Shown one piece after another: positions 46,690 to 58,210 of a DNA stretch of 64,000 bases. Under the pieces are notes generated by a model, which worked only from the letters and a program-made list of their open reading frames with translations, did not search any database and was not told the origin of the DNA. The DNA comes from Polytrichum commune (lineage: Eukaryota > Streptophyta > Polytrichopsida > Polytrichales > Polytrichaceae): positions 39,975,501 through 40,039,500 of the forward strand of contig OX485805.1 of the NCBI GenBank assembly GCA_950295325.1, given 5' to 3'. The position numbers were made by a program, and so were the translations under genes. Each line of letters opens with the position of its first letter. The stretch's first letter is position 1.

Positions 46690-47465
46690 TTTTTTGACTA
46701 GCCCGCTTCTTTTAGGATATGAAACACGTGATTGAAACGAGATGGTTAGCAAATTCAAAACGAGGCCGTATCCACTTTCCTCGTAGTTTTCGGAGCTCGT
46801 ATGAATATCTTATTTGTTGGAGTATTATTATTTAGTAAAGTGGATGAAGCCACGGGTTTAGTCCCAAACCATGAGTTTATGATAATAAACATGAAAGTCG
46901 CCCAAGTTCTCTTCATGCTTAAATTATCATCCACAAGGAGTGGTGTCGGGCTATTAAAAACCGACTTTCTAGCTTGTCCTACTAGAATGGGTGTGCCAAG
47001 CTAGCCTTTCATAGGCCAATCCAAGATTCATAACGGCAAGTTGTATACCTTTTTCATATCCTAAAAAATCTCTCAAAGTTTGAGAGGTGGGAAGAGGAGG
47101 TCCCAAAACTTTGCACCCAACTTTCAAAAATACGTTATGAAACACAACGAGCTTGCAAGCTATCAATAAAAAGTTTTCTCAAAGAGGGATCAAACCCACA
47201 ATTTTGTCCCTCTTTGAATGATTTTGCGGATATCATCAAAGTGAAGATTATGCTCATTAAATGGTCATGTATTATAGGTCCCTCCAATCATGTTGACTAT
47301 TGAACCTAAAATGGTTGTTGTATTTTGAGCATGTAGTCCAATCGCTTTAAAACACACAGTACCTTTGTGATGTTCATTATCAGAGCCAAACCAAACCACA
47401 TAATACTCAAATATAGGTGCCCGATGAAGAAAAGTAACCAAATTAGACACATCTACCTTAGTACA
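46690..47465. repeat. Dispersed repeat, copy 4, split by an insert of about 0.4 kb
   Basis: Blocks at 46690-46811 and 47219-47465 match copies 1-3 in the same order and orientation ('gaggccgtatccactttcctc'; 'atcaaagtgaagattatgctc'; 'ttaaaacacaca'; 'atactcaaatataggtgcccg'). About 410 bp (46812-47218) interrupts it and is absent from the others. The insert shows no gene. Confidence 0.65.
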
Positions 47466-48610
47466 TATGCACCAACGGTGTGTTGGTATGATATATAAGC
47501 ATATGACTGCATGGATATGGGTAACCAATATCAAAAATGGTATAAAAAACCTACCAATGGATATCAAACTCATAATACCGGTCAAATATTATCGTCATGG
47601 ATGATCTCACCACTCCACACTCTAAGATGAGTCGCCACATGGCATGCACACTTCCCAACGCGGAAAGCAAATGTGTTGATGATTTTGCATGTGGTTTGCA
47701 CGAAATGTGATGAAATGTTACCTGGAAGTAGTATTAAGTTAGATTGGAGCTTCCAACAAACACGGAGAACCAACCACTACACCCATTTATGATATTTCGT
47801 GTCACTCAATATTCAAAGCTACGTTGTGCTATAATTTTTTAGCTATAGTTCGATTCTTTTACCAACAAAGGTCAAATTGGTTGTTGGAACATTATAGAAC
47901 ATTAACAATTGTACCCTATATACGGGGTACGATAACTAATTTGAGATCTTTAAAGTTAAGTTTGGTAACCAAAATAAGTAACACCCAACCTACATACTAT
48001 ATTTAAAGGTGTCTTTTTGTTGGATGAGGATGAGGTACGTTCGTATACAATTATTACCTCTCACCATGGCGCATATTACATTTCTGTTTTGGTCGTGGTA
48101 AAGCAAGTGTGAATCCGGCCGACACCAACCTCCAAGGGTTGAGGGATGAGATGCTCGACGCGTGGATTTACATTTTTGAATCCGTGTATATGGCGGATGT
48201 AAGCAAGACAACATTCAAAATTCTCATCCAACTTCATCCCCCCACCATCCTCCCACTTACCACCTTCCAACGTTTTCGTCCCAAAAGAATATCCAACTTT
48301 TTTAGAAGGAATACTAAAATATTACCCGGAAACACCAACGCAACTTCCAAGTAATGGAGATTGATTTGGGTCTCGCCATGTGTGAATTGACCCCCTCGCT
48401 TGACCCTTCAACCCCAAAGAATGAAAATAGTATAAAATTTGGATCCTCATCCGAAACTCTTTTTCCTCCATGCACCCACCCACCCCGACCTTCTAATAGT
48501 TTCGGTGGAGTTCCTTGTGCAGTTTTTTCTTCAAGGGTTCACACCCGGAACTTTACCAAACTTTGGGGGGAGAGCTTCTTTCACCCTAAGCGCTTGATCA
48601 ACCACATTTG
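47466..48610. other. Gene-free interval
   Basis: No gene is recognised. A block near 47800-47890 ('agctacgttgtgctataatt') resembles 60735-60830. Confidence 0.5.
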
Positions 48611-48897
48611 TTGGCTTTGTCTGTAGGACAGAGACTATGCATCAACTTCTTCGTTTCAAGAGCAAATTTCTTAACCACTTTGCGTTCACACTTGGACGTT
48701 ACTTGTTCTTGTCATTTTTGGTCCACTTTATGTAATGTGGATGCTATCTATAGTTTATTGGCTCTGTCTGTAGGACAGAGACTATGCATCAACTTCTTCG
48801 TTTCAAGAGCAAATTTCCTAGCCACTTTGCGTTCACACTTGGACGTTACTTGTTCTTGTTATTTTTGGTCCACTTTATTTAATGTGGATGTTAACTA
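48611..48897. repeat. Tandem duplication, period 147 bp
   Basis: 48611-48757 and 48758-48897 are nearly identical, with about eight differences, and both start 'ttggctNtgtctgtaggaca'. The close match suggests a recent event. The plus-strand frame at 48608-48898 simply repeats with it; I do not take it as a gene. Confidence 0.95.
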
Positions 48898-49432
48898 AAA
48901 TTATATATATGTGTGTGTGTATATATATGTATATATATACACACTATAATTGCTTCCTAAAATGCATTGAAAGAAATCTAGTTAACTATAGTTATTTTGG
49001 CAGTTCTTGATTATGTATTCTAAAAATTTCGGGTAATAAATGGGTAGCTTCAATTCTTGACCTGCATTTAAGAAGAAGGTGCACAAAATCCAACAAAAGT
49101 CTGGTATAGTAAATAGCCATGGATTGGCATGAGCAAAGTGAACAACTATAATTGTAGTCTTTCATAGTAAAGGACAAAGCCTCACGGTTCTACCGTTTTC
49201 TTGTTATAGTAGAAACTTGTGGTATTCTCACATAGCACGTTTCTTCATTTACACTTGAATAAAAATCAACGAAGTGAAGCTCTTTTAGTCTTCTTTCCAA
49301 TCAATTTTGAACATGCCATAAATACTTCATTTTTTTCAAATTTAATCACGTCGACAAAGGCTAACGAACGACTTGTTCACAATACTCTAGGGTTCCCCTC
49401 TCTAACTAAATGTCCTTGGATTCTATATCTTA
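48898..49432. other. Gene-free interval with an AT/GT-rich run
   Basis: 48900-48945 is a (TA)/(TG) low-complexity run. The rest has no recognised feature. Confidence 0.5.
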
Positions 49433-49802
49433 GGGCCCATTCACATGGGGTCCCAAGTCCCACCATGGAGTCAAAGTCCCAACTTTAGAGCCTCAAGAAA
49501 CCATTGAAATATGGTTTATGTTCATGAAAGTTGGATCTTGATTATTTCATGCAAAATAATCTCGGGACTTATGTTGAGAATCGAGTTCAGCTTTTTGCTC
49601 GACCCAACTCCCAACATAAGTCCCAGATTTTGCCTCCAAACAGTGTTGTCATGTAGGTGTCCATGTCATACTTGGGACTTGGGACTTGAAACCCCATGTG
49701 AAGTGATAAGTCCCAACTTCCCTACTCTCAACGGTTGAGAATGCACACATTGACCTCAAGTTACTTGGGACTTAGGACTTGAGACCCCATGTGAACCAAC
49801 CC
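49433..49802. mobile_element. PIF/Harbinger-like (Tourist-type) MITE, copy 2, TTA target duplication
   Basis: The 370-bp element begins GGGCCCATTCACATGGGG and ends CCCCATGTGAACCAACCC, imperfect inverted termini, and is flanked by TTA on both sides (49430-49432 and 49803-49805). Inside are further inverted arms ('gactt' / 'aagtc' runs) and a central hairpin around 'gttgagaatcgag...ctcccaacataag'. The TTA duplication and GGG-start termini are those of PIF/Harbinger MITEs. No transposase. Confidence 0.75.
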
Positions 49803-49805
49803 TTA

Positions 49806-50530
49806 TATTGTGGACCAACATGGCCCTTGTTCATGTGGGACGAATTTGTAATTCTTGGAGCACAAATGTGTCTTTTGCAAATTGATTTATAAGTGCGAGT
49901 TCATAAGATAGTATCAACATTGAAATGATTCCAATAGTTTTGATAATTATATGGTGGATAGATTCAATGTCTATATGTGGAAGAAACAAATGAACAAAAT
50001 GTAAATTATGCTAATTCACTCAATGTCGAGTACATGTGTTGGCCAAAAAATTGTTTGATATAAGATAGTGTACTATATAAAGTGTCCAACTCTTAATTAT
50101 AAAAATATGATTTTGAGACTTTAAGAGTTGGCGAGGCTTATAGGATTTGTGTATATGTATCATACATTAAGCCAATGTGTCCTTCAAGGGTTGATAACAT
50201 TGGTTTGTGATGTTTGGCATGGAGGGCCCCCTCCACCACACCAACCACTACATTGACATGTGCAATTAGGTTGCCTCTTTACCCATGCAAATTACCTTGG
50301 GTATTATCATATTATGTAAACTTATAACCTTGTCTCTTCATTTGTATTGAAACCACAATACAAGAAAAAGAAACTTAATTGCACATATTTGTGTACACCT
50401 TACAAGTATGTAAACCCAAAATCAACATCGAAACAAAAACCACCCGTATGTAACATGGACACATAACATTGGCTTTAGTTTACATGTGGATGCTAACATG
50501 CTTCCTTATGTGACCACAACGAGGGTGGCT
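49806..50530. other. Gene-free interval
   Basis: AT-rich, nothing recognised. Confidence 0.5.
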
Positions 50531-50830
50531 TAAAGCCAAGGCCTTAATTTGGATACCATGAGAACTCCAAGGTTAAGCCACCTAAAGCCATAATAGTACT
50601 CGGATAGCCTGGATAGGTAACCTTCACAACACTTGAATATTGAATTATGATGCACCTTACGACCTATGATTCGTCCAATCATAGTGGGGGTATCTAGGTG
50701 AACGTGATGTCTTCAACCAACCATGTGGTAACCTAGGGGCTTGCCCTTGTGGGAGATAGCTAGGTGGCAGCCAACTTGTCCACCTTGTTCAAGGTGCTCA
50801 TCTTTAACCCGTAAAGGACAAGATGGCCAT
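50531..50830 (+). repeat. 5S-rRNA-derived repeat, copy 1
   Basis: 50551-50622 follows the 5S rRNA plan: GGATACCATGAGAACTCCAA, then GGTTAAGCCACC, ATAGTACTCGGATAGCCTGG and GGTAACC. These correspond to the 5S GGATCCCAT..GAACTCC, box A AGTTAAGC, and box C region ending GGGTGACC. It is too diverged to be a working 5S gene. The following 200 bp match the tail of copy 2 ('gggggtatctaggtgaac', 'ttcaaccaaccatgtgg'), so the 5S part belongs to a mobile repeat such as a 5S-headed SINE or a Cassandra-type LTR. Confidence 0.7.
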
Positions 50831-52190
50831 ATTTGACCTTTTTCAATAATTTTGAGGAGCCACATAGTTGAGATCAATGCAAAATTGAATGGAATAAAGT
50901 GTGTGTGTGTGTGTGTGTGTGTGGAGGGGGGGGGGGGGGGTTAAGTATTGTAATTTTTAATGTTTTTCCATAAAAATTTGTTTTTTCAAAATAATTTGGT
51001 AGTTTTTTGAGTGCAAAAACATGTTAACATCTCCAACTTTTGCCTTGGGGCATGCCCATAAGGCTTTCACATGGGCCAATAGGAGAGTGGCCTTGATAAA
51101 GAGATGGGATGGGATGGGATGGGTTCAGTGGGCCATACCAAGGCACATAGTAGGGCATCTAGGTAGGGATGGGACAACTCGCCCACATTATTGGCCCTCT
51201 AGCCTTGATAGAGGGAGTGGTGGGACCACCTGCGAGGTTGGCACCCCTAGATTTAAGGTATATCAGGGCTTAGTTGTAGGTTGTGTAAGAGCGTGCCTAG
51301 GGTGTTCCCCCTCCACCTTTCTAGTGCGCCCGCTATACATGCCCATACACAAAGATGCCCACATAGGGTGGATTTTTTTTTCTAGGGTACTTGAGGAAGG
51401 CAACATCCAATCCATAAGGTTGGAAACCAATAAATGTTTGCCACACCCCACACACTATCCCATACACGAAGGCGTGAAATTTTCCTTGAAACGCCACGAT
51501 TTCATACCCAGTCCTTTAGGGATTGAAAGGAGGCAAAATCACCATGACCCCTTTAATTCTCATAATGTTAGTTTCATGATTACATATAAACTTAGATTGA
51601 TTTGAAAATGAAGCAAGGTCATACTTCATGCCAGTGTCAACATCGGAGGTGCCTTACTTTCCTTGTGACCGCAAAAAAACAAAAACAAAAATGTTGGGCT
51701 AAGGTGGGCTTGAACCACAAGCACAAGCATGACTTGATTGGTTGTCCTTTGAGGGTAGGTCACCTCAAATGGACGCCCTATTGACTATGAATCCCCGGGC
51801 TTTATGTGAGACCTCCATTGAATTTCAGTCTCCCAAAAGACTTCATTGACTACCTATCGTAAAGGTGTATAGGTAGGTAGGTAGGTAGGTGATTTAGATG
51901 GGGTGTAAGAGCCGTGGTGTGTCCCTTGCTCTCCAAAACCAATCATGATTTTTTATTTGGTTTTAAGAGTGTCTGCATGTTGGCTGCACAATGCACAATG
52001 AAGAATGACACATGATGCAAAATCTCTTAAGTGATCGGTTATAGACGCCTCAACTCTAATAAGCGCACACACACACACACACATTTGATCCTCTTGAGTA
52101 TTAAACCTGATGAAGACCCCATCGAGAACTTATAGGGTGCCATGATTTCAATCAAGCTGGGATTGAATTTCAATCAAGCTTGAACCAATA
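50831..52190. other. Repeat-rich interval without a recognised gene
   Basis: It holds a (GT)n/(G)n run at 50899-50941, a GGGAT run at 51103-51124, and a GGTA run at 51870-51890. It also holds a block at 51556-51650 that matches 53759-53855. A 194-codon frame at 51021-51605 has no family features and is low-confidence. Confidence 0.5.
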
Positions 52191-52194
52191 GTGC

Positions 52195-52457
52195 CATGAC
52201 ACATGCCCTTGGTTTGAGTGCTAAAGTGAGGAGGAATGAACAACTATGACATACTCTATACATTGGTAACATGTTGAGGCCAACTTTTGACTTCAAAAAT
52301 TCACAACAATTCCAATTTAAGGAATAAAATCACCAAAAAAATAACGATCCTCGTGAGTTCTCTCTTCCTACACAAGATAAAATTACACCGCCTTATACTT
52401 ACCAAGATTTGATGCAGAACCTATGAAGTGACCGGTTATGGATGCCTCTACTCTAGT
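52195..52457. repeat. Repeat block shared with 54231-54511
   Basis: About 260 bp match ('gagtgctaaagtgaggaNga', 'ggccaacttttg', 'ggaataaaat', 'cttatactt', 'atgNNgcctctactcta'). Together with the 5S-like heads upstream, both copies keep the same block order, so they may be parts of one longer element. Confidence 0.7.
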
Positions 52458-53504
52458 ACATTAAGGTGTGTTTGTCTATTGTTGGCACTTCCATTTACGC
52501 GACCCTTCTAAATAGTTGGACGTTCCTATAAATGGTGTCAACAAGTTAGCAAATAGAAATGTGGAAGAATGGCTCAAACAAGTTTAAGATCGGATTTCAC
52601 TGGCAGTAATTATCAACAATCAAACTTGAAAGTTCATGGCTTAGTCATGCATGCACACGATATATTCAAACATCAAATTGCTTCCCAAACAATGACACAT
52701 AATTCTTTCACAAGTGGATTTCATGCATAGCAAACTTTTCATGATGAGGTTTTTGAATTAGATAGACATGCGTGCTTAAAGTGGTTACAAAACCCAACTT
52801 ATAGTCGGTCTAAAGTGTATGAGTCTTATGTGGTCACTCTTCAATTAACCTAAGGGCTCAATGTACGGCCTATATACAAAATTTATACGAGCCTCACCAA
52901 GTCTAAGAATTCAATATTATCTTAAATAAACATTCAACTTTATTTGGCACAATTGTTCTTGTATGTCAAAGAAGAAAAAGAGAAAAAATAGTAATACTCA
53001 TATGTGACATTGATAATCAACATCCTAAGCATGTACTTGCATTTATGGGCAGTCAAATTGTATATCTGAACCTGAATTGTCGCAAAATTTGAGGTATTCA
53101 ATTGATTTGAAAATCACACTTAAATCACGAGTTAATTATAGATAGGGTAACTTTTGACATAATTGCCTTAAGATGAAAAATACATAGCTTAAATACATTT
53201 TTGGGTGCATGGAGAGGCCTGGCCTATTAGACACTCGGGGATTAACTAGACACATATATTTGAGTGGCATATGGCAAGGCTTGTAGTCAATAACTGACAC
53301 CAAAAGGACTCACTTGTGGTTTGGGTTGGTCTATGTGCTCAAAATAAAGTAACTATTTTAGGTTCACTTGGGAGGGTGTATGTAGACACATGGAGTGAAA
53401 GATAATATTCTAGGTGGTCCAACCAATTCATTCTCCCCTTATATTAAATCTTAACACCTTTATGATGATAAGTTACCTCACTCACTAGGATTATGTATAT
53501 TGAA

Positions 53505-53735
53505 TGAGGGTGGATCCCATAGGAACTCCAAAGTTGAGCCGCCTAAGGTCGGAATAGTACTTGGGTGGGTGACCTACCCATGCTCTAGCACTTGAATTTG
53601 GTGCACCCTGCCACATATGGTCCACACAATCATGTGGGGGTATCCAAGTGAACCATTTATTTTCAACCAACCATGTGGAGATAAGTGCAAGCTGGCTTGT
53701 TTGTGCCCATTCAGGGTGTTCACCTTTGAAAAGAG
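53505..53735 (+). repeat. 5S-rRNA-derived repeat, copy 2
   Basis: 53511-53575 reads TGGATCCCATAGGAACTCCA, AAGTTGAGCCGCC, then GGAATAGTACTTGGGTGGGT and GACC. This is closer to 5S rRNA than copy 1: the GGATCCCAT start, box-A-like AGTTGAGC and the box C end GGGTGACC are all present. The tail is shared with copy 1. No second LTR or tRNA primer site was identified next to it. Confidence 0.72.
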
Positions 53736-54060
53736 GCAATAGTCTTCAAGGCACTCTAATTCTCATTTGAATCACTTGTTTAGAGATTACGTATGGACTT
53801 TGACCAACTTGAAGATGAAGCAACACCATCATTCATGCCAATGGCAACATTGGAATCATCTTTCTTTTTTCTTTGCTAAATGAAATGTAATTTGTATTGA
53901 GAAAAATTCAATGCATGCCTCCCTCTCATGATCTCTATGTAAGTTGTGGAATTGTTATCGAGTACAACCACCTATTCCTTATCGAGACCCCATCGGGAAT
54001 CTATAGATTGATTTCGATAACCTCTTTTCGTGGGTTATTAAAAATTATGTTTTGTGTTTA

Positions 54061-54182
54061 AGGGTTAGTTCCCATGTAGGCTACTCGCCCACCAAATTCC
54101 TGTGGAAATGTAGATGCCACCATGTGATATACTTTTCCACTAGAATATGGTGATCGAAGTGGCCTACATGGAAACTAACCCT
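54061..54182. mobile_element. Small MITE, about 122 bp, with 22-bp inverted termini
   Basis: AGGGTTAGTTCCCATGTAGG at the left is mirrored by CCTACATGGAAACTAACCCT at the right with one mismatch. The interior is short and non-coding. TTA precedes it on the left; the right flank is AAG, so the target duplication is unclear. Confidence 0.75.
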
Positions 54183-54230
54183 AAGTCTCCAAATTCAATT
54201 ATGGTATCATCATGGAATCGATATTACCAT

Positions 54231-54511
54231 GATACATGTCCCCGGTTATGAGTGCTAAAGTGAGGAAGTCATCTCAAAATGAGTGGTTATGACAAACTCT
54301 AGACGTACATTGGTAATGTGTTTGGGCCAACTTTTGGCTTTAGACATTCATAATAATTTCAATTTATGGAATAAAATTACCGGAGAAAATGTAGTCCTTT
54401 TGATCTCTATCTTTCTACATGGGAAAAAAATTACAATATCTTATACTTCTCCAAATTTGGCTCAATGTCTCTTAAGCGATCAGTTATGGGCGCCTCTACT
54501 CTAATTGGTAT
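54231..54511. repeat. Repeat block shared with 52195-52457
   Basis: It is the second member of the pair described at 52195. Its distance from the 5S-like head is about 0.7 kb here, against about 1.6 kb in the other copy, where extra sequence is inserted. Confidence 0.7.
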
Positions 54512-57295
54512 GTTGTCCACTTGAAGAGGTCTAGTGGTCACTTGAGGGCGAGAAATTCTTCAATTAGAACGTTGACATATTGATTGCATTATGAACACAG
54601 TCTTAACCTTGAAAGTTTCAACAGTATGAAAACACTCCAAGAACATTCAAACATTGACTACACTATTTTAGTGTTGCCAAAATTATAAAGATAAAAAATA
54701 CTTGAAAAGAAGAATCTGTGATCCAACTTAGTTGTATTGTGGCACTATAACAGGCACTTTAGGACCACTTCACACACGAGACTGAAGGCCCGTGACCATT
54801 GCATTCTAAGATCTCTCATTGGTAAAAAATGCCAAGACTGTCAAGTTCACTTCATGCTAGAAGTTGAAGGCCCAAGGGCTCAAAGAAATTACCATAGATG
54901 AAAAATCTACATAGAATTTCTATGTGGCAAACTATAATCAATGTTTCATGGTCTGCCGAAATTTGCATCAAACCCACCTCCAAGGGGCAAGCATGACATA
55001 GGTTCCAGCAAACCATCTTAGTCTCTACAAAAATAATTTTCTTATTTCTCACAATAATATTTGGATGAGAATCAAGGGCCTTCACAAGTACATGGTCACA
55101 ACCCTTGTGAAGTGGCCCTTGAATGGGGATCCAAGGGGGAGGGTTCATCATAATGAAGCAATCTTATTGGAATAGAGGTGTAAATTGGACTGAATGTCGC
55201 GCACCTCTCCATGAGGAGTGCCCGAAACACCATGGGCACAAGGGGGACCCCGGAGTGACACCCGGGACTTGTGGCGCCATTGGTGAGAGGGCCCAAGTGA
55301 TCTTAGTGTGGGTGAGGGCCCCGAGCGTTGGGAACGCCTCCCACCCATGGAGACTAGGAGGCACGAGGGTAAGGCCATGAATTATGCGTAGCTTATGGCG
55401 TATAGATTCTAGAATGCTCAAGAACACCTCAGTCGGAGGTGGGAGCTAGGAGATATGGCAATTTGAGTGGGGCGCTAGTGATACCGCAGTGGCCTGGGAG
55501 TGGCTCCCGGGACTGCCAAGGTTTGAACAGGAATAACTTCCTCAATACTTTCCCAAATGGGGCAAATGAGGAGTCCATCGGCATCTACGTGAAGCCTAAA
55601 TGAAGATGGAGTGGTCACTTGTTAGCATCAGAGATCACATAAGGAAGTTATGATGGTCTGAAGCTGCTAGGGGCTTCTAGGCCCAACGACTAAGGGAAAA
55701 TGTCTACTTGGCCCCAACTCTTGGTAGAGAGACAAAAGGTTTCTTGACGGTGGTGTAGGGGTCCTACCAAAGTCCTAGAGGCTTATATGGGTGAGGTGGT
55801 GTGGCCTCACCCACTTGAGGCCGAACGGCACGGCCTCCATGGGCATTGGCCCAATGTGAGGCCATAGTTGCCTAGTATGATTCGGGTTGTTGTAGTGTTG
55901 CTCCGGCAACGCGATGATCAACATAAGATTGGACTTCCGTGGATGGAAGTCCACATCTAAGAATTGGTTACCGATTAAGGGGTGAGTCCCGAAAAGCAAA
56001 GTAGGAAGGTTGGTTCCCCTCTTATGAACTATAAGGTCCGGGGTAGGAGGAGCTAACCATTAGCATGGTGGAATGCGAAGGGTTAGCGCTCGTAACCTTT
56101 GCTAGAAATGAAAATTGGCAAGATTGTTAAGGGGGCTAGCAAGGGTTGCGACACTAAAGGCCTTTAGATGAGGGTCCAAGTCCAAAAAGAGAAGAGGCAA
56201 AGTGAAGTATCTCTTACATGGAATCATTTTGGACAGGAAACACTAATGATCCGATCTAAGAAATGAATCTCAAAGACTCGATCATGTTTTGGAGAACCAT
56301 TTGGAAGGTAGGGTCCAAGGGAGGGTTCAGTTGAAGGGTTAGATTTGGCTTTAATTGCTCTTCCGACAACCCAAACAATAAATAACCACATAAGTGCCCA
56401 TCCTCCCAACACAACCGGGTGCAAGCATGGTCAATTGGACCACAAAGTGTATATTGCAATAGAAGATTCAAAGACGCACACTGTATTTGAATATTGTAAA
56501 AAAAATTAGAAGGTTTTAGAAAACATGTTCATTGAAAAAATCAAACAATTATTTTGAAAAAAAACCCTTGAGAGAATTATGCACATGATTTAAAAGATGG
56601 TAAAAATAGCTCATTTGGAAAACAACATGTGTCATGTCAAGAAAGTTTGTACAAATTAAGCTTGAAATACATTAAGTTGATATTTTCATGGAAGTCGGAA
56701 GTGATGGAATCCACAAGTTCATCATGAACTCAAGGTATATTCAAAAGCTAGTTCAACTTTGAAACATGTAGGGTTATAAAAGTAGCTCGTAGAACCAAAT
56801 ATAGTCATTTGTTTGTGGACATAAGTTTAGTAAGATGTTTTGAAGATATCATCTTCATAATGTAAACTCAAGTAATTGTAACAATAATAAATGGCTTCAT
56901 GAAAAAAAAAATCAACTCGAAAGACATCTTCGTATTACTTTACAGCCTTTGACCAAGAAATGTGTGATTTCAACATACTTGACGATCTTACTGGTCAAAT
57001 TGATCATGCTTTCACCCAACCATCCTGACAAAAGTTCTTGTAGCCTTGATAGTCCAACCCATCACTCGGCTCCCGCATAAAATCACAATTTAAAAAGGTA
57101 GAGTCCACACAAGCACCCATGGTAATGACCAAACAAACACACTAGCTAACAATGGGACAACCAATATCACATACACACATAGCCCATACCATACCATATA
57201 GACATAGCTAAGCCGCCATGGTAACTAACCTTATAGGGATAGTACGGAACCTACAAACATTTATAAAGAAAGAACACAATAAGCTCGCGATCGAG
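54512..57295. other. Gene-free interval
   Basis: No gene, RNA or clear element is recognised. 55100-56100 is richer in GC, which gives overlapping shadow frames on both strands. Confidence 0.5.
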
Positions 57296-57299
57296 AAAG

Positions 57300-58210
57300 T
57301 TAAACAAATTTTCAATGCGGGAAAATAGATCTCCAATGACCAAAATCACCATAAACTATCCAACTCATTTTTGAAAACACAACAAACCGCCAATGCCCAA
57401 ATCACACAAATATTCAAATTTAGGTCAATTAAATACATGAAAAACCTATTCTGACCCCACAATTTGTTAATCCTAATTGCACATTGTACCAAAGTAACAA
57501 CAAAGACACATGGCCACATTAATTGCCACAATGCAATCACAAGTTCCTTAAAGGTCTCAAATTAGCAAGGCACAATGCCGCCGCTCAACTTCTCGCCAAC
57601 CTACTCAAATCATGTACACACATAGGACAGTCTACACTCACAAATGTTGGCAACAAAGAAGACCACCCCCAAGATAATACCATCCCACCATTTCTCCTAC
57701 AACGCTCGTGAATGCCAAACAACTAGATGCATCTGTCCAACAAGAGTATGCCCATGCATAGTGTGTATACAAGGGGCCAACACAAGAACAATCCAACCTA
57801 TTCTTACTGGCCCCTAACCTAGCCGTCCAAATTATGGATGTCACATTCACACATGACATATTTATGGACCATGACATAAAAATTAAACAAGACAAGTATA
57901 ACCCTCTTATAATTGCAATTAAAGCACAAGGATGGACAATAAACCCACTCATAATCATTATTGCAAGCTTCCGCCAGCTCCATACATACATACAACATTG
58001 AACTACTAGAGAATTTGCACACACCCCCAAAACTTGAAAAAAAATCCAACGAAAAACATTCACCATATTACCATAAAATACCTAACATACTTAGTCCTCA
58101 ACAAAATGAAACTAAACACCAAACAATAACCCATAAGGGCCTTGTGTATAACTATGAAGCTATCTTACAACCTAAATTGAGCCCACTTACCACAAGGATA
58201 GGCAATAAAC
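57300..58210 (+). mobile_element. Second LINE 3' fragment (zf-RVT-like region and C-terminal tail)
   Basis: In shifted plus-strand frames: FKFRSIKYMKN near 57415 and CTKVTTKTHGHINCHN near 57487, resembling the zf-RVT zinc-binding stretch (C-x2-C...W-x-H-x4-C) at LINE ends, then LKLARHNAAAQLLANLLKSC at 57555-57615. Next come VQIMDVTFTHDIF and DKYNPLIIAIKAQGWTINPL at 57826-57955, which parallel the tail of the LINE at 4.07-5.64 kb. Many stops. This is an independent 5'-truncated or decayed insertion of the same lineage. Confidence 0.55.

Noticed and set aside
48608-48898. Frame with two repeats of LALSVGQRLCINFFVS
   Set aside because: The repetition is caused by the 147-bp DNA duplication; there is no start context or family match.
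50551-50622. Functional 5S rRNA gene
   Set aside because: Box A and box C are changed, the T-run terminator is absent and the tail is shared with another dispersed copy.
51021-51605. 194-codon plus-strand frame
   Set aside because: No family features, biased by simple repeats (GGGAT run), and embedded in repeat-rich sequence; not called as a gene.
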